Below are positions 46,183 to 56,075 of a stretch of DNA of 64,000 nucleotides, piece after piece; positions within the stretch are counted from its first letter, which is position 1; each line of letters opens with the position of its first letter. The position numbers were made by a program, and so were the translations under genes. A model generated the notes under the pieces. It saw only the letters and a program-made list of their open reading frames with translations. It was not told where the DNA came from and did not search any database. The stretch is from the NCBI RefSeq assembly GCF_025215075.1, contig NZ_JAOBTH010000028.1, forward strand, positions 1 through 64,000, in the 5' to 3' direction. The DNA comes from Tenacibaculum haliotis. GTDB taxonomy: Bacteria > Bacteroidota > Bacteroidia > Flavobacteriales > Flavobacteriaceae.

Positions 46183-46190
46183 CAAAGATA
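46183..46190 (-). promoter_or_regulatory. TATCTTTG -7 element for ung
   Basis: Minus-strand TAnnTTTG match 19 bases before the ung ATG at 46163. Confidence 0.5.
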
Positions 46191-46301
46191 GTATTTTGTC
46201 TATTTCTAATAATAAAAAGAACTGTTCCTTTACCCAAACAACCTGTTACTTAAATAAGGGTACTATTTTTTTAAAATCGCAACGTAGTTTTGTTAAAAAA
46301 A

Positions 46302-46871
46302 ATGAAACAGAAAAGTCAATTTACCTTATTCTATCTATTTTTATCAATAACTCTTTTAACTTTTAATAGTTGCTCTAACAACGATACAATTACACCAATA
46401 CTAAATACTGATGAATATTTTAAATATACATTAAACAATAATACAGAAAGAGTATTTGACAAAAGTATGACAGCATATTTTGTTACTAACCCCAGTACTA
46501 ATTATAAGAGATTCTATTTTAGAGCTTCAGCAAATACTACAAATGGTAGTAGTGTTTATGTAGATGGTAATTTTACTTTTTTAAACTATGCTAGTTTCAC
46601 AGCTGCCTCTAGCATACCTTGGGGAATTCCTTCAACACCAATAATTACTAATTTTTATTTTTCTGAACTTTTTTCTGAAGATGGATTTAAGTTTTTCCCG
46701 CATAATGAATACAATTCAAGTCCTATAAACTGCACAATAATCACGCATGCTTTTAATGTTGGAGAATATTTAGAATTCACATTTACAGGAAACTATACGC
46801 ATATTACAGATCCTAGCATTACAGGTACAATAACAGGTACTGGAAGAATGAAAAGAGAAAGTGATCAATAA
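46302..46871 (+). CDS. Lipoprotein of unknown function
   Basis: Signal peptide from MKQKSQFTLF with lipobox TFNSC; the body (about 165 residues) is beta-rich with Asn/Thr/Ser and ends in ITGTITGTGRMKRESD. A shorter, better start at 46302 is chosen over TTG 46290. I do not recognise a domain. First of a run leading into the Lgt-like gene, 11 bp away. Confidence 0.7.
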   Translation: MKQKSQFTLFYLFLSITLLTFNSCSNNDTITPILNTDEYFKYTLNNNTERVFDKSMTAYFVTNPSTNYKRFYFRASANTTNGSSVYVDGNFTFLNYASFTAASSIPWGIPSTPIITNFYFSELFSEDGFKFFPHNEYNSSPINCTIITHAFNVGEYLEFTFTGNYTHITDPSITGTITGTGRMKRESDQ

Positions 46872-46882
46872 AATAGTTAATT

Positions 46883-47632
46883 ATGTTTCCAAAATTACTA
46901 GAATATCAAAACATTACTATTTACACCTACGCCATTTGCATTGCATTTGGTACACTACTAGCTGTAGTATACACTAAGTGGCAGGCCAAAAAAACACTTG
47001 ATATAAATTTAAAAAACTCCTTTTTCTATATTGTATTTATAGCTGGTTTTATTGGAGGTAAAATATTTTTATTTTTTGAAAAACCTTTGTACTACATACA
47101 GAATCCACAAAGTGTTTTTACTGTTTTTTCTGGTGGCTTTGTTTTTTATGGCTCTTTTATATGTATTACAATAACCATTATTTGGTATTTAAAAAAACAT
47201 AAAATTCTTGTTTTACCTATGTTAGATATTTTAGCACTCACAACAACAATTGTACACTCTATAGGTCGTTTAGGTTGTTTTTTTGCAGGATGCTGTTACG
47301 GAAAAGAGACTAATTCTATTTTCGGAATTACTTTTTCTAATACTGGATTAACTACTGTACACCCTACACAACTTTATGAGGTTTTTGCTATTCTGGTTAT
47401 TATGAATCTGCTTTTAATTATCAAAAAAAGGAAAAGATTTAACGGTCAAATATTTATATGCTACGTTGTTTTATATGGTATTGTTAGGAGTTTTTTAGAA
47501 GTTTTTAGAGGTGATAATAGAGGTTTTATTATTGAAGGTTTTCTTTCTCATTCTCAATTCATTGCCGCTTGCCTTATTATTATCATCAGTTATTTCTATA
47601 TCAAATTGAACAAAAAAAAGAGTATTAATTAA
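46883..47632 (+). CDS. Lgt-like prolipoprotein diacylglyceryl transferase
   Basis: Seven-helix membrane protein, 249 residues, of the Lgt superfamily: GFIGGKIFLFFEKP, GGFVFYGSFI, HSIGRLGCFFAGCCYGKE and HPTQLYEVFAIL. The Arg of the signature and the Arg of GIVRSFLEVFRGD are kept. Where E. coli Lgt has FHGG with its essential His103, this protein has FYGS, so activity as a canonical Lgt is not certain. It sits between two lipoprotein genes, which could be its substrates. Confidence 0.8.
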   Translation: MFPKLLEYQNITIYTYAICIAFGTLLAVVYTKWQAKKTLDINLKNSFFYIVFIAGFIGGKIFLFFEKPLYYIQNPQSVFTVFSGGFVFYGSFICITITIIWYLKKHKILVLPMLDILALTTTIVHSIGRLGCFFAGCCYGKETNSIFGITFSNTGLTTVHPTQLYEVFAILVIMNLLLIIKKRKRFNGQIFICYVVLYGIVRSFLEVFRGDNRGFIIEGFLSHSQFIAACLIIIISYFYIKLNKKKSIN

Positions 47633-47644
47633 ATTTATCTTATT

Positions 47645-48238
47645 ATGAAAAAATCAATTTTAAAAACAGTTTTACCTACAATTCTATTAATCATCGCAAT
47701 AGCGATAATAGGTTCTGGCTGTGGAGATGGACTATCGCCAAGTATAGATCCTAGTAACGAATGTAGCGACGCTGAAACAACAATAGAAACTGCACTAAGT
47801 GCTTTACCAACAAACTCTATGGATTTGCAAATACACGAATACACTTTTGAAACTAGTGTTACTGGAAGTATTTGTGAAATTGGTTATCAAAGTTTACAAC
47901 AAACAACCCCTTTTGCTATCAATAACACTTCAATTAACTACACTATAGAGATAGTAGGAGGGCCTTCTATTACTAATACCTTTTCTTCATCTATGATAGA
48001 ATATAAAACTATTGGTGGCTCTTTTGAAATACTTCCTGGAGTAACCTATACTCTTAGAAGAACTGGTGGAGATGGCTTAAACTCTTCTACAGGACATACT
48101 TCTACAGCCACTTTTCCATACACTAGTGGTTACATTACTTTTTTAAGTTCTAATTTTGTAGATAGTTCTAGTACAGGAGGTGGACCTGTAACGAATAACG
48201 GAATTCCTAAAATATATTTTAAGTTCAAAGCTAACTAA
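47645..48238 (+). CDS. Lipoprotein of unknown function
   Basis: Signal peptide with lipobox-like IIGSGC, then a 170-residue, Ser/Thr-rich, beta-type domain including TYTLRRTGGDGLNSSTG. Codons fit the region. Ends in PKIYFKFKAN. I know no family. It follows the Lgt-like gene by 12 bp and is closed by a terminator. Confidence 0.7.
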   Translation: MKKSILKTVLPTILLIIAIAIIGSGCGDGLSPSIDPSNECSDAETTIETALSALPTNSMDLQIHEYTFETSVTGSICEIGYQSLQQTTPFAINNTSINYTIEIVGGPSITNTFSSSMIEYKTIGGSFEILPGVTYTLRRTGGDGLNSSTGHTSTATFPYTSGYITFLSSNFVDSSSTGGGPVTNNGIPKIYFKFKAN

Positions 48239-48261
48239 CTTATTTAAAAAATTAGTTAAAC

Positions 48262-48289
48262 AAACGAGTGTTAATCTTAACACTCGTTT
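48262..48289 (+). terminator. Terminator after the lipoprotein/Lgt-like run
   Basis: Perfect 13-bp stem AAACGAGTGTTAA / TTAACACTCGTTT with a two-base loop and trailing T residues. Confidence 0.85.
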
Positions 48290-48305
48290 TTAATTTATCC
48301 TTTAT

Positions 48306-49235
48306 ATGCTCACCATAATATCATATATAAGAACACATTTTAAGCAAGATTTTAAAGCGTTAACTTATATACTTGTTTTTTTATTTTTAGGACTCTTTAT
48401 TTATGTGAACCATACCACAAACCTCCCTACTCTCTTTTTTAAGAACCATCAAAAAGGAGTAACTACCTACATATACTATTTTTTGTTTTTCGGTTTTGCT
48501 TATTATACTACAATCATAATAACAGCAATTACAAAATCTGATTGGAGTTTTACAAAATCATTTTATTTTTGGTTTACAAGTATTATTGCTATTCTATTAA
48601 TTAGCTTTCGTTTTGGCTTTTTAGAATTTTTGAATTGGATACAAAAAAACATAGATCCTCAAAAAGCTCACTTCTATATAAAGGCCATTGCTAGAAGTAC
48701 TCGTTTTATAATATTTACCTTCGGAATTCTTTTTTTCTATTACTTATTTGAAAAAAACAACACTAATTATTATGGATTATCAACTAAAAACACACATTGG
48801 AAATCTTATTTTTTATTACTCTTATTTGTACTTCCTTTTATTATTGTAGCATCTTTTCAACCTAGTTTTTTAAAACAATATCCCATGCTTGGAAATGTTG
48901 GATCTGCCATAAATAAATGGACAGCTTTAGCTATTTACGAACCTATTTACTTAATTGATTTTATTGCTATTGAATGGTTTTTTAGAGGTTTTTTAATACT
49001 AGGAACAGTTAAATACTTAGGCTCAAAAGCTGTTTTACCAATGGTTGTTTTATATGCTTTTTTTCATATAGGAAAACCAACAGGTGAAATTATCGGTTCA
49101 GTTTTTGGTGGTTATATACTAGGTATTGTTTCACTACATAGTCGTTCTATAATTGGCGGAATCATCATTCATATGGGAGTTGCATTTTTAATGGATCTAT
49201 TTGCTGTTATTCAAAAATTGGATAATTATTTATAA
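48306..49235 (+). CDS. CPBP-family intramembrane glutamic protease
   Basis: 309 residues with about eight helices. The catalytic motifs are EWFFRGFLILGTV (Glu) and FFHIGKPTGE (His), and HSRSIIGGIIIHMGVAFLMDL closes the core. Homologues include bacteriocin-immunity Abi proteins and type II CAAX proteases; its substrate is unknown. It has its own unit, 16 bp after the terminator. Confidence 0.85.
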   Translation: MLTIISYIRTHFKQDFKALTYILVFLFLGLFIYVNHTTNLPTLFFKNHQKGVTTYIYYFLFFGFAYYTTIIITAITKSDWSFTKSFYFWFTSIIAILLISFRFGFLEFLNWIQKNIDPQKAHFYIKAIARSTRFIIFTFGILFFYYLFEKNNTNYYGLSTKNTHWKSYFLLLLFVLPFIIVASFQPSFLKQYPMLGNVGSAINKWTALAIYEPIYLIDFIAIEWFFRGFLILGTVKYLGSKAVLPMVVLYAFFHIGKPTGEIIGSVFGGYILGIVSLHSRSIIGGIIIHMGVAFLMDLFAVIQKLDNYL

Positions 49236-49330
49236 GACAACATTCATCTTATCAAACAAACACTTGCTTTAATAATACATGCTTCTACACTACTTATATG
49301 ATAACTTTATAATATAAAAAACTATATATT

Positions 49331-49849
49331 ATGAGAGTAAAAAATATTTTATTGATTGCAACATTAACAATTTGCACAATTGCTTTTGCAAACACCTCTG
49401 AAAAGCCAAAAAAAGAAATTAAAAAAGCAAGTATTATAAAAAATTGCTGTTCATTTTCTGGAAATTTTAAATATAATGGAAAGTGGGAATTTGGAGGGAA
49501 ATTTACTATAAATTTTGGATTAGCTGGTACACCACCAAACGGAGGAGGAAATTCAGACACAGGTTGGGGTGAAATATTTTTAGGAGAAAATGCCACTCAT
49601 GGAAACTATTTAATAATTACACCTCCAAAAGAATATATAGGAAGAACCATTGAAATTGTGAGTAGTAATATTGTTATAAATAAAATTACTTGTGGCCAAG
49701 AATTATTGCAGTTTATTAATTTAAAAGCTAAAAAAAGTAAAATAGTTTTAAAAGAAAAAACCATCATAAAAATTGTAAATTTACCTAAATTAGATAACGT
49801 AATTCATAAAAAATTACAATACAAAAAACAAGTATATAAAAAACGTTAA
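49331..49849 (+). CDS. Secreted Lys/Gly-rich protein of unknown function
   Basis: Signal peptide (1-20, ending AFA), a CC pair near residue 38, a Gly-rich middle (KWEFGGKFTINFGLAGTPP, GGGNSDTGWGEIF) and a basic tail LQYKKQVYKKR. No known domain. It ends 13 bp before the propeller kinase, so co-transcription is likely. It could be a small structural or signalling protein tied to that kinase; this is inference only. Confidence 0.65.
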   Translation: MRVKNILLIATLTICTIAFANTSEKPKKEIKKASIIKNCCSFSGNFKYNGKWEFGGKFTINFGLAGTPPNGGGNSDTGWGEIFLGENATHGNYLIITPPKEYIGRTIEIVSSNIVINKITCGQELLQFINLKAKKSKIVLKEKTIIKIVNLPKLDNVIHKKLQYKKQVYKKR

Positions 49850-49862
49850 TAAAACAACATCT

Positions 49863-52739
49863 GTGAAACAAAGAAAACTTCATATTACACTAGTTGCACT
49901 AATAGTATGGAGTTTGTCTTTTTCACAACAGTATACAAATTACTCTATAAAAAATGGTTTACCAAGTAATCATGTATATCGAATTACACAAGACAATAGA
50001 GGTTTTATTTGGTTAATTACTGATAAAGGAATTTCTAAATTCGACGGCAAAAATTTTAAAAATTTCGCTATCGAAGATGGCTTACCGTCTAATGACATTT
50101 GGCACATAAGAATTACACCTGATAATAAAATTTGGTTTTTCTCTAAGTCAAGTAAACTTGGCTATATTTCTAACGACAAAGTATATTCTTTTGGTTCTTT
50201 TAGAAAAAAAGTTTTGTATCCGAGAACAATATTACAGTCTAAAAACATCATTAATTTTAATGATGGTTCTTTTTATTATTCTTTAAAAGACAGTATTTGG
50301 CGAGCCTCTTCTAACTATCTTTTGGAAGATAGTAATTTAACAAAACAAAAAGTAATACACCCATTAATTAACTTTCATGCTTTAATTAAAGACAGTATTT
50401 ATTTTTTTAATAAAAATAGTAAAAAATCTTTTTTTATTAAAAAAGGCATTTTTCAAACTATTTCAGAGCATGGACAAGCAAATGATAGCCTATATATTAG
50501 TACAGCCAAGCAGTATTATATAATTGAAAATTTTAATTCAAAAAAAGTTCACTTAATTTCTTATGCTTCACAAAATTTACCAAAAAACTTAAAATATTTC
50601 AGGTATCATAATGTGAATAATCATATTCAGTTAACAGGGATGGATTTTGTAAGTTATTTAGGAGAAAACGGAACATTAAAAAATATAATTCACATTCCTA
50701 AAAAATTAAATACTCATTTTTCTTTTATAGACAATACAGGTAATATATGGTCTGCTACGTTTAATAAAGGTATTTTTTTACTTCCAAAAGAGAAGAAATC
50801 AACTAAAATATTAGCTAAAAATAAAAAAATACAGCAATTAAAATTGATAAACAATAATATATATGCAGGTATTTACAAAGAAGGTTTTTTTAAAATAAAT
50901 AACTCTTTAGAACCTATTATAAAAAATAATAATTTTCAACATTCTATTTCATTTTTTAAAGACATAAATACTTTTATTTTTTCTTCTGAAGATTTTTTAT
51001 ATGCTTATAAAAATAAAAAAACATCAATAATTAAAACATCTAAAAAAAACTCTTTTAAAAATGATTTCGCAAAAAAAATCATAAATCATAAAGATTTTTT
51101 ATATGTTAATAATGCTTTTGGCATTTTTAAAATAAACCCTATTAACTTTAGTATAATTAAAAAATATCCGTTGTATGGAGTTAACTCTTTCTCAAGTACA
51201 AATACCAATCTTTTTTTTGCAAATCAGTCTGGTTTATTTATCTTAAAAAACGATAGTATATTAAAACTACAATCTAATAAGTTATTTAATCAACCTGTAT
51301 TAACCCAAGCTAATTATACACAAAAAAAAGTAATTATAGGTACTGAAGGTAATGGAGCTTATATAACTAATGGGAAAACAGTTTCATTTATTAAAAAGAC
51401 AAATAATTTAAGTATTCAAGATATTTTTGTTGATCTTAACAACAATATTTGGTTAGCTACAGCTAAAGGAGTTCATAAAGCAAATAAACAAAATAATAAC
51501 TATGTAATTACACAATCTTTTTATGAATCTGACGGGTTAATTTCTAATAACATAAATAGTGTTGTTGTAAAAAACGATTCTTTATACACGGGTACAGATA
51601 TTGGCCTTTCTATAATTTATTTACAGAAAGAACCTGTAAATCAATTACAAAAAATCTATGTAAAATCAATAATTATAAACGAAACCTCTTATACAGGAGA
51701 TACGATAATTGCTTCTTATAAAAAAAACGGTGTTTTTTCTACCTCTTTTGGTACAATTAACTTTAGCAATCAACAAAACTTAAGCTATCAATATAAATTG
51801 GAACCTCTTCAAAGTAATTGGATAACAACAACGACACCTTATATTAATTTTACAGATCTAAAACCAAATACCTATTTTTTACAATTAAAAGTAAGTAACC
51901 ATCATAAAGAAGAAAAAAGAAAAACTATTTATATTACAATTACTCCATTATGGTATCAGACTTTATGGTTTAAAATTGGTTTTTTTTTATTAGTAATTGG
52001 TTTTTTTTATTTATTTAATAAATGGGCTACAAAAAAAGTTAAAGCAAACACACGTAAAAATATTTTAAAAAAACAAAAAGATATTGAATATGAACTTTAC
52101 GCATTACGTTCGCAAATGAACCCTCATTTTGTTTTCAATTCATTAAATGCAATTCAGTATTACATGACTAAAAATGAGGTTGAATTATCCGAGAAATACT
52201 TAGTGAAATTCTCTCGTTTGATACGCATGTTTTTTGATTTTTCTAGACAAAAAAACATAACTCTAGAACAAGAGCTATTACTTTTAAAAAGTTATCTAGA
52301 AATAGAAAAAATGAGATTTGGAGATGATTTTAAATTTAGTTTTAATGTTGATAAAACACTTAATTTAGAAACTAAAATACCCACAATGTTATTACAACCC
52401 ATTGTAGAAAACGCCGTAAACCATGGGTTATTTCATAAAAAAGGAAAAGGACTTATTAATATTTCTTTAAAAAACTCAACCTTTAAAAATGAATTTATTA
52501 TTGCTATAAGAGATGATGGAGTTGGTTTTTTAAAATCAAAAGAGATACAGAAAAAATCAATAAAAAAACATACTTCAAAATCTACCCTAATAATTGCAGA
52601 TAAAATTAAATTGATCAATCAATCTTTACAATGGCATATTTCTCAAGAAGTTATTGATTTATCTAGAGAAAAAAGTTCTGGTACTTTAGTATTGTTAACC
52701 TTTAAAAAAATTAAACATGATAAAAGCTATATTAGTTGA
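49863..52739 (+). CDS. Two-component propeller sensor histidine kinase (LytS type)
   Basis: 958 residues from a GTG start. Signal peptide, then periplasmic beta-propeller repeats typified by NGLPSNHVYRITQDNRGFIW and IEDGLPSNDIWHI, a Y_Y_Y domain (LEPLQSNWITTTTPYINFTDL), one transmembrane helix near 705-725, and a LytS kinase with His near 754 in SQMNPHFVFNSLNAIQYYM, N box PIVENAVNHGL and IAIRDDGVGF. Half-hybrid sensors of this sort usually detect glycans or envelope state. The response-regulator gene overlaps its end by 23 bases. Confidence 0.9.
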   Translation: MKQRKLHITLVALIVWSLSFSQQYTNYSIKNGLPSNHVYRITQDNRGFIWLITDKGISKFDGKNFKNFAIEDGLPSNDIWHIRITPDNKIWFFSKSSKLGYISNDKVYSFGSFRKKVLYPRTILQSKNIINFNDGSFYYSLKDSIWRASSNYLLEDSNLTKQKVIHPLINFHALIKDSIYFFNKNSKKSFFIKKGIFQTISEHGQANDSLYISTAKQYYIIENFNSKKVHLISYASQNLPKNLKYFRYHNVNNHIQLTGMDFVSYLGENGTLKNIIHIPKKLNTHFSFIDNTGNIWSATFNKGIFLLPKEKKSTKILAKNKKIQQLKLINNNIYAGIYKEGFFKINNSLEPIIKNNNFQHSISFFKDINTFIFSSEDFLYAYKNKKTSIIKTSKKNSFKNDFAKKIINHKDFLYVNNAFGIFKINPINFSIIKKYPLYGVNSFSSTNTNLFFANQSGLFILKNDSILKLQSNKLFNQPVLTQANYTQKKVIIGTEGNGAYITNGKTVSFIKKTNNLSIQDIFVDLNNNIWLATAKGVHKANKQNNNYVITQSFYESDGLISNNINSVVVKNDSLYTGTDIGLSIIYLQKEPVNQLQKIYVKSIIINETSYTGDTIIASYKKNGVFSTSFGTINFSNQQNLSYQYKLEPLQSNWITTTTPYINFTDLKPNTYFLQLKVSNHHKEEKRKTIYITITPLWYQTLWFKIGFFLLVIGFFYLFNKWATKKVKANTRKNILKKQKDIEYELYALRSQMNPHFVFNSLNAIQYYMTKNEVELSEKYLVKFSRLIRMFFDFSRQKNITLEQELLLLKSYLEIEKMRFGDDFKFSFNVDKTLNLETKIPTMLLQPIVENAVNHGLFHKKGKGLINISLKNSTFKNEFIIAIRDDGVGFLKSKEIQKKSIKKHTSKSTLIIADKIKLINQSLQWHISQEVIDLSREKSSGTLVLLTFKKIKHDKSYIS

Positions 52740-53454
52740 TGATGAAGAAAAAGCTTTAGAAGGGTTATTATTGAAAGTTAAACAATTTTTTCCTGAAATT
52801 GAAATTTTAAAAGCATTTCAAAACCCACAAGAAGCCGTAAACTTCATAAACACAAACACTCTTGACATTCTTTTTTTAGATGTAGAAATGCCTGTTATTA
52901 ATGGTTTTGACGTGTTATCTTTAATTAAAAAACCTAATTTCGAAATTATTTTTGTTACCGCATATAATAATTATGCTGTAGAAGCTTTTCAACATTGCGC
53001 GATTGGTTATATTTTAAAGCCCATAGATAATGATGAACTTAAAACGACTATTCAGAATGCTATTAAGGGCGTTAATCAAAAAAAGGCTTTACATAAAAAT
53101 GAAACCTTATTAAACAGGTTAATTAACACAACATCAAATGCAAATAAGTTAATTATACCCACAAATAAAGGATTACTTTTTGTTCCTTACAATGAAATTT
53201 TACATATTGAAGGATATGAAGGCTACACCAAAATACATACTATTAACACTTCTGAAATAATAAGCTCCTATAATATAGGGAAGTATGAAAAAATACTTAA
53301 TGATAATTTTTATAAATGTCATAAATCACACATTATAAACTTACAAAAAGTACGTGCTTTTGAAAATGAAGGTTATATTTTATTAGATAATAAAAAAAGA
53401 GTTCCTGTTTCTAAAACAAAACGAAAAGAATTTATAGATTTGTTCTCTACATAA
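52717..53454 (+). CDS. LytTR-family response regulator
   Basis: Receiver with VDDEEKALEGLL, phospho-acceptor Asp near 55 in ILFLDVEMPVINGF, FVTAYNNYAVEAF and ILKPIDNDEL. LytTR domain from about 140 (IPTNKGLLFVPYNEILHIEG, FYKCHKSHIINLQKV). Overlaps the propeller kinase, so the two are a translationally coupled pair. Confidence 0.92.
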   Translation: MIKAILVDDEEKALEGLLLKVKQFFPEIEILKAFQNPQEAVNFINTNTLDILFLDVEMPVINGFDVLSLIKKPNFEIIFVTAYNNYAVEAFQHCAIGYILKPIDNDELKTTIQNAIKGVNQKKALHKNETLLNRLINTTSNANKLIIPTNKGLLFVPYNEILHIEGYEGYTKIHTINTSEIISSYNIGKYEKILNDNFYKCHKSHIINLQKVRAFENEGYILLDNKKRVPVSKTKRKEFIDLFST

Positions 53455-53465
53455 AAACTTTTTTT

Positions 53466-55673
53466 TTGACTAAAAACATTTCAGAAAAGACACTTCAAGA
53501 TTTAGAATTCACAACAGTTTTAGAACAAGTTGCAGAACATTGTATTACAAATTTAGGTAAAGAAAAAACACTTGTAGTTCAGCCTATATCAAATAAAAGA
53601 AAATTATTTTTCGAGTTAAATTTAGTAAACGAATACTTGTCTTCTTTTGAAAACGAAAACAGACTTCCGAATCACTTTTTTGAAGATATTACTGAAGAAA
53701 CTAAACGATTAGCCATAGAAAATAGTTTTTTAGAAACCGAAGCTTTTTTAAGAGTTGCTACAGTTACAGAAACTGTAAACGAAATGAAAAAGTTTTTAAA
53801 AAAATTTAAAACCTACTACCCTACTTTATTTACTTTAAGTGATCAGATAGAGCTTACTACTTTTGTATCTGACAGTATAAAAGAAATTATTACTTCTTAC
53901 GGTAAAGTTGCAGATAACGCTTCGCCTGTTTTAAAACAAATAAGAAAAGATATTAATAACGTACGCGGAAAAATATCGGAAAGCTTTACACATGCTTTAA
54001 GCAGAAATATTGCTAGTGGTTATTTAGATGATATTAAAGAAACTATTATAGATAATCAGCGTGTTTTGGCTGTTACAGCAATGCATCGCCGAAAAGTTAA
54101 AGGAAGTTTATTAGGTGCTTCTAAATCAGGAAATATTGTCTACATCGCACCACAAGCCACCTTAACTTATAGTAGAGAATTGCAAAACCTCATTTATGAA
54201 GAAAAGCAAGAGGTTGTTAAAATATTAAGAGCCTTGGCTAGTAAAATTCACCCTTTTACACCTTTATTAAACGAATACATTGTTTTTTTAACACATTTAG
54301 ATGCGGTTGCTGCTAAAGCTAAGTACGCGAAAAGCATTAACGGGCTATTACCTAAAATTACCAAAGAGAAAAAGATTCTTTTTAAAGATGCTTATCACCC
54401 TGTATTATGGAAAAAAAATAAAGATCAAAATAAAAAAACATTTCCTCAAACAATTCGATTAGACGAGAGACAACAAATTATTGTTATTTCTGGTCCCAAT
54501 GCAGGTGGAAAGAGTATTACTTTAAAAACAATTGGTTTATTACAGTTGATGTTACAAAGCGGATTATTGATTCCTGTTCACGAGCGCAGTGAAACAACAT
54601 TATTTAATACCATATTAACGGATATTGGAGATAACCAATCCATAGAAAACCAACTAAGTACTTATAGTTATCGATTAAAAAATATGCGTTCGTTCTTGAA
54701 AAAATGCGACGACAATACCTTGTTTTTAATTGATGAATTTGGTACTGGTTCTGATCCTGAATTAGGTGGTGCCTTGGCTGAGATTTTCTTAGAGGAATTT
54801 TATGAAAGAAAAGCATTCGGAATTATTACAACGCATTATGCTAATTTAAAGGTATTAGCTAACGAACTAGATAATGTTACTAATGCAAATATGCAGTTTG
54901 ATGAACGTACTTTAGAGCCTTTATATAAATTATTTATAGGGCAAGCAGGAAGTTCTTTTACTTTTGAAGTTGCTCAGAAAAACGGAATTCCGTATAGCTT
55001 AATTAACAGAGCCAAGAAAAGAGTAGAAACAGAAAAAATTAGATTAGACAAAACCATTTCTAAGCTTCAGAAAGAGCGTAATCGTTTACAAAAAACATCT
55101 GAAAGCTTGGTTAAGCAGAAATCTAAAGGGCAAGAACACATAGACAGTTTACAAGAAAAAGAAGACAAATTACAAAGTAAACTTTCTGGTTTTCAAGAAT
55201 TGTATGACAACAACCAACGAATGCTTACTTTAGGTAGAAAAACAAATGAATTGTTGAATAAGTATTTTCAAACCAATAATAAAAAGGAGTTATCTGCCGA
55301 TTTTTTTAAATGGGTTGCTGCCGAAAAAACAAAACGCATAAAAAAAGCGCCACTTAAAAAACTTACGAAGCTAGAAAAAAAGCAAGATAAAATTACTACT
55401 CAGAAGCAACAAGAAGCTATCAAAAAAGTAGAAAAAGAAGTGCTTCAAAAAGTAGTAATAGTAAGAGCTGAAAAGAAAGAAGAAGCTAAAAAAATAGCAA
55501 TCGAAAAAGCTGCTTACATATATAAAATAAATGATCGTGTTCGCTTAATTGACGGTAATTCTGTTGGTACTATTGATAAAATTGAAAAGAAAACTGTTTT
55601 TATCAATTATGGTGTATTTACTACCAAAGCGAAACTAGAACAGTTAGAGTTGGTAGAACGAGCAAAAAAGTAG
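53466..55673 (+). CDS. MutS2-like ATPase without Smr domain
   Basis: MutS-family core: MutS II/III-like helices (about 1-300), ATPase with Walker A SGPNAGGKSITLK near 345 and Walker B LFLIDEFGTGSDPELGG, then a long coiled coil (510-690). MutS2 normally ends in a Smr nuclease domain with DLRG and HGxGxG; here the chain ends VFTTKAKLEQLELVERAKK without those. Start is TTG at 53466. Likely involved in recombination or ribosome rescue like MutS2, but the missing nuclease makes that uncertain. Confidence 0.82.
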   Translation: MTKNISEKTLQDLEFTTVLEQVAEHCITNLGKEKTLVVQPISNKRKLFFELNLVNEYLSSFENENRLPNHFFEDITEETKRLAIENSFLETEAFLRVATVTETVNEMKKFLKKFKTYYPTLFTLSDQIELTTFVSDSIKEIITSYGKVADNASPVLKQIRKDINNVRGKISESFTHALSRNIASGYLDDIKETIIDNQRVLAVTAMHRRKVKGSLLGASKSGNIVYIAPQATLTYSRELQNLIYEEKQEVVKILRALASKIHPFTPLLNEYIVFLTHLDAVAAKAKYAKSINGLLPKITKEKKILFKDAYHPVLWKKNKDQNKKTFPQTIRLDERQQIIVISGPNAGGKSITLKTIGLLQLMLQSGLLIPVHERSETTLFNTILTDIGDNQSIENQLSTYSYRLKNMRSFLKKCDDNTLFLIDEFGTGSDPELGGALAEIFLEEFYERKAFGIITTHYANLKVLANELDNVTNANMQFDERTLEPLYKLFIGQAGSSFTFEVAQKNGIPYSLINRAKKRVETEKIRLDKTISKLQKERNRLQKTSESLVKQKSKGQEHIDSLQEKEDKLQSKLSGFQELYDNNQRMLTLGRKTNELLNKYFQTNNKKELSADFFKWVAAEKTKRIKKAPLKKLTKLEKKQDKITTQKQQEAIKKVEKEVLQKVVIVRAEKKEEAKKIAIEKAAYIYKINDRVRLIDGNSVGTIDKIEKKTVFINYGVFTTKAKLEQLELVERAKK

Positions 55674-55829
55674 CTTATTTTATCTTGATTTATTATTAAA
55701 AAAAACGAACTTTGCTAACTCATTTATTTAATGACTTAAAAACCTCTCACTAAATAATTAAAGTTACCAAAAACTTATTTTAACTATTTTCTCTTAACTT
55801 ATTACTAAACAAAAATTGCTAGCTAAAAC

Positions 55830-56054
55830 TTATTCTAAACCTTCCATTTCTTTATCATAAAACTCTCCTGCCTTATCCATTAAACCGGCTAATTCGGTAG
55901 TAATATCTTCTTCTGTTTCTCCTGTTAAATCTTCAAACCATTCTACTTCATCGTCTTTTAAGTTGATTAAAAAACGTGGAAATTCTGTATGTAATACAAA
56001 AATATCTTCTGGATGATTGCTATTATCTGCTAATAAAAATTTAGGTAAATTCAT
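55830..56054 (-). CDS. Small acidic conserved protein
   Basis: 74 residues with a strongly acidic C-terminal half (KDDEVEWFEDLTGETEED). MNLPKFLLADNSNHPEDIFV is well formed. I recognise it as a flavobacterial hypothetical without known function. It follows the MATE gene by 21 bp on the same strand. Confidence 0.65.
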   Translation of the reverse strand: MNLPKFLLADNSNHPEDIFVLHTEFPRFLINLKDDEVEWFEDLTGETEEDITTELAGLMDKAGEFYDKEMEGLE

Positions 56055-56075
56055 AAAAAACGTATTATTTATATT

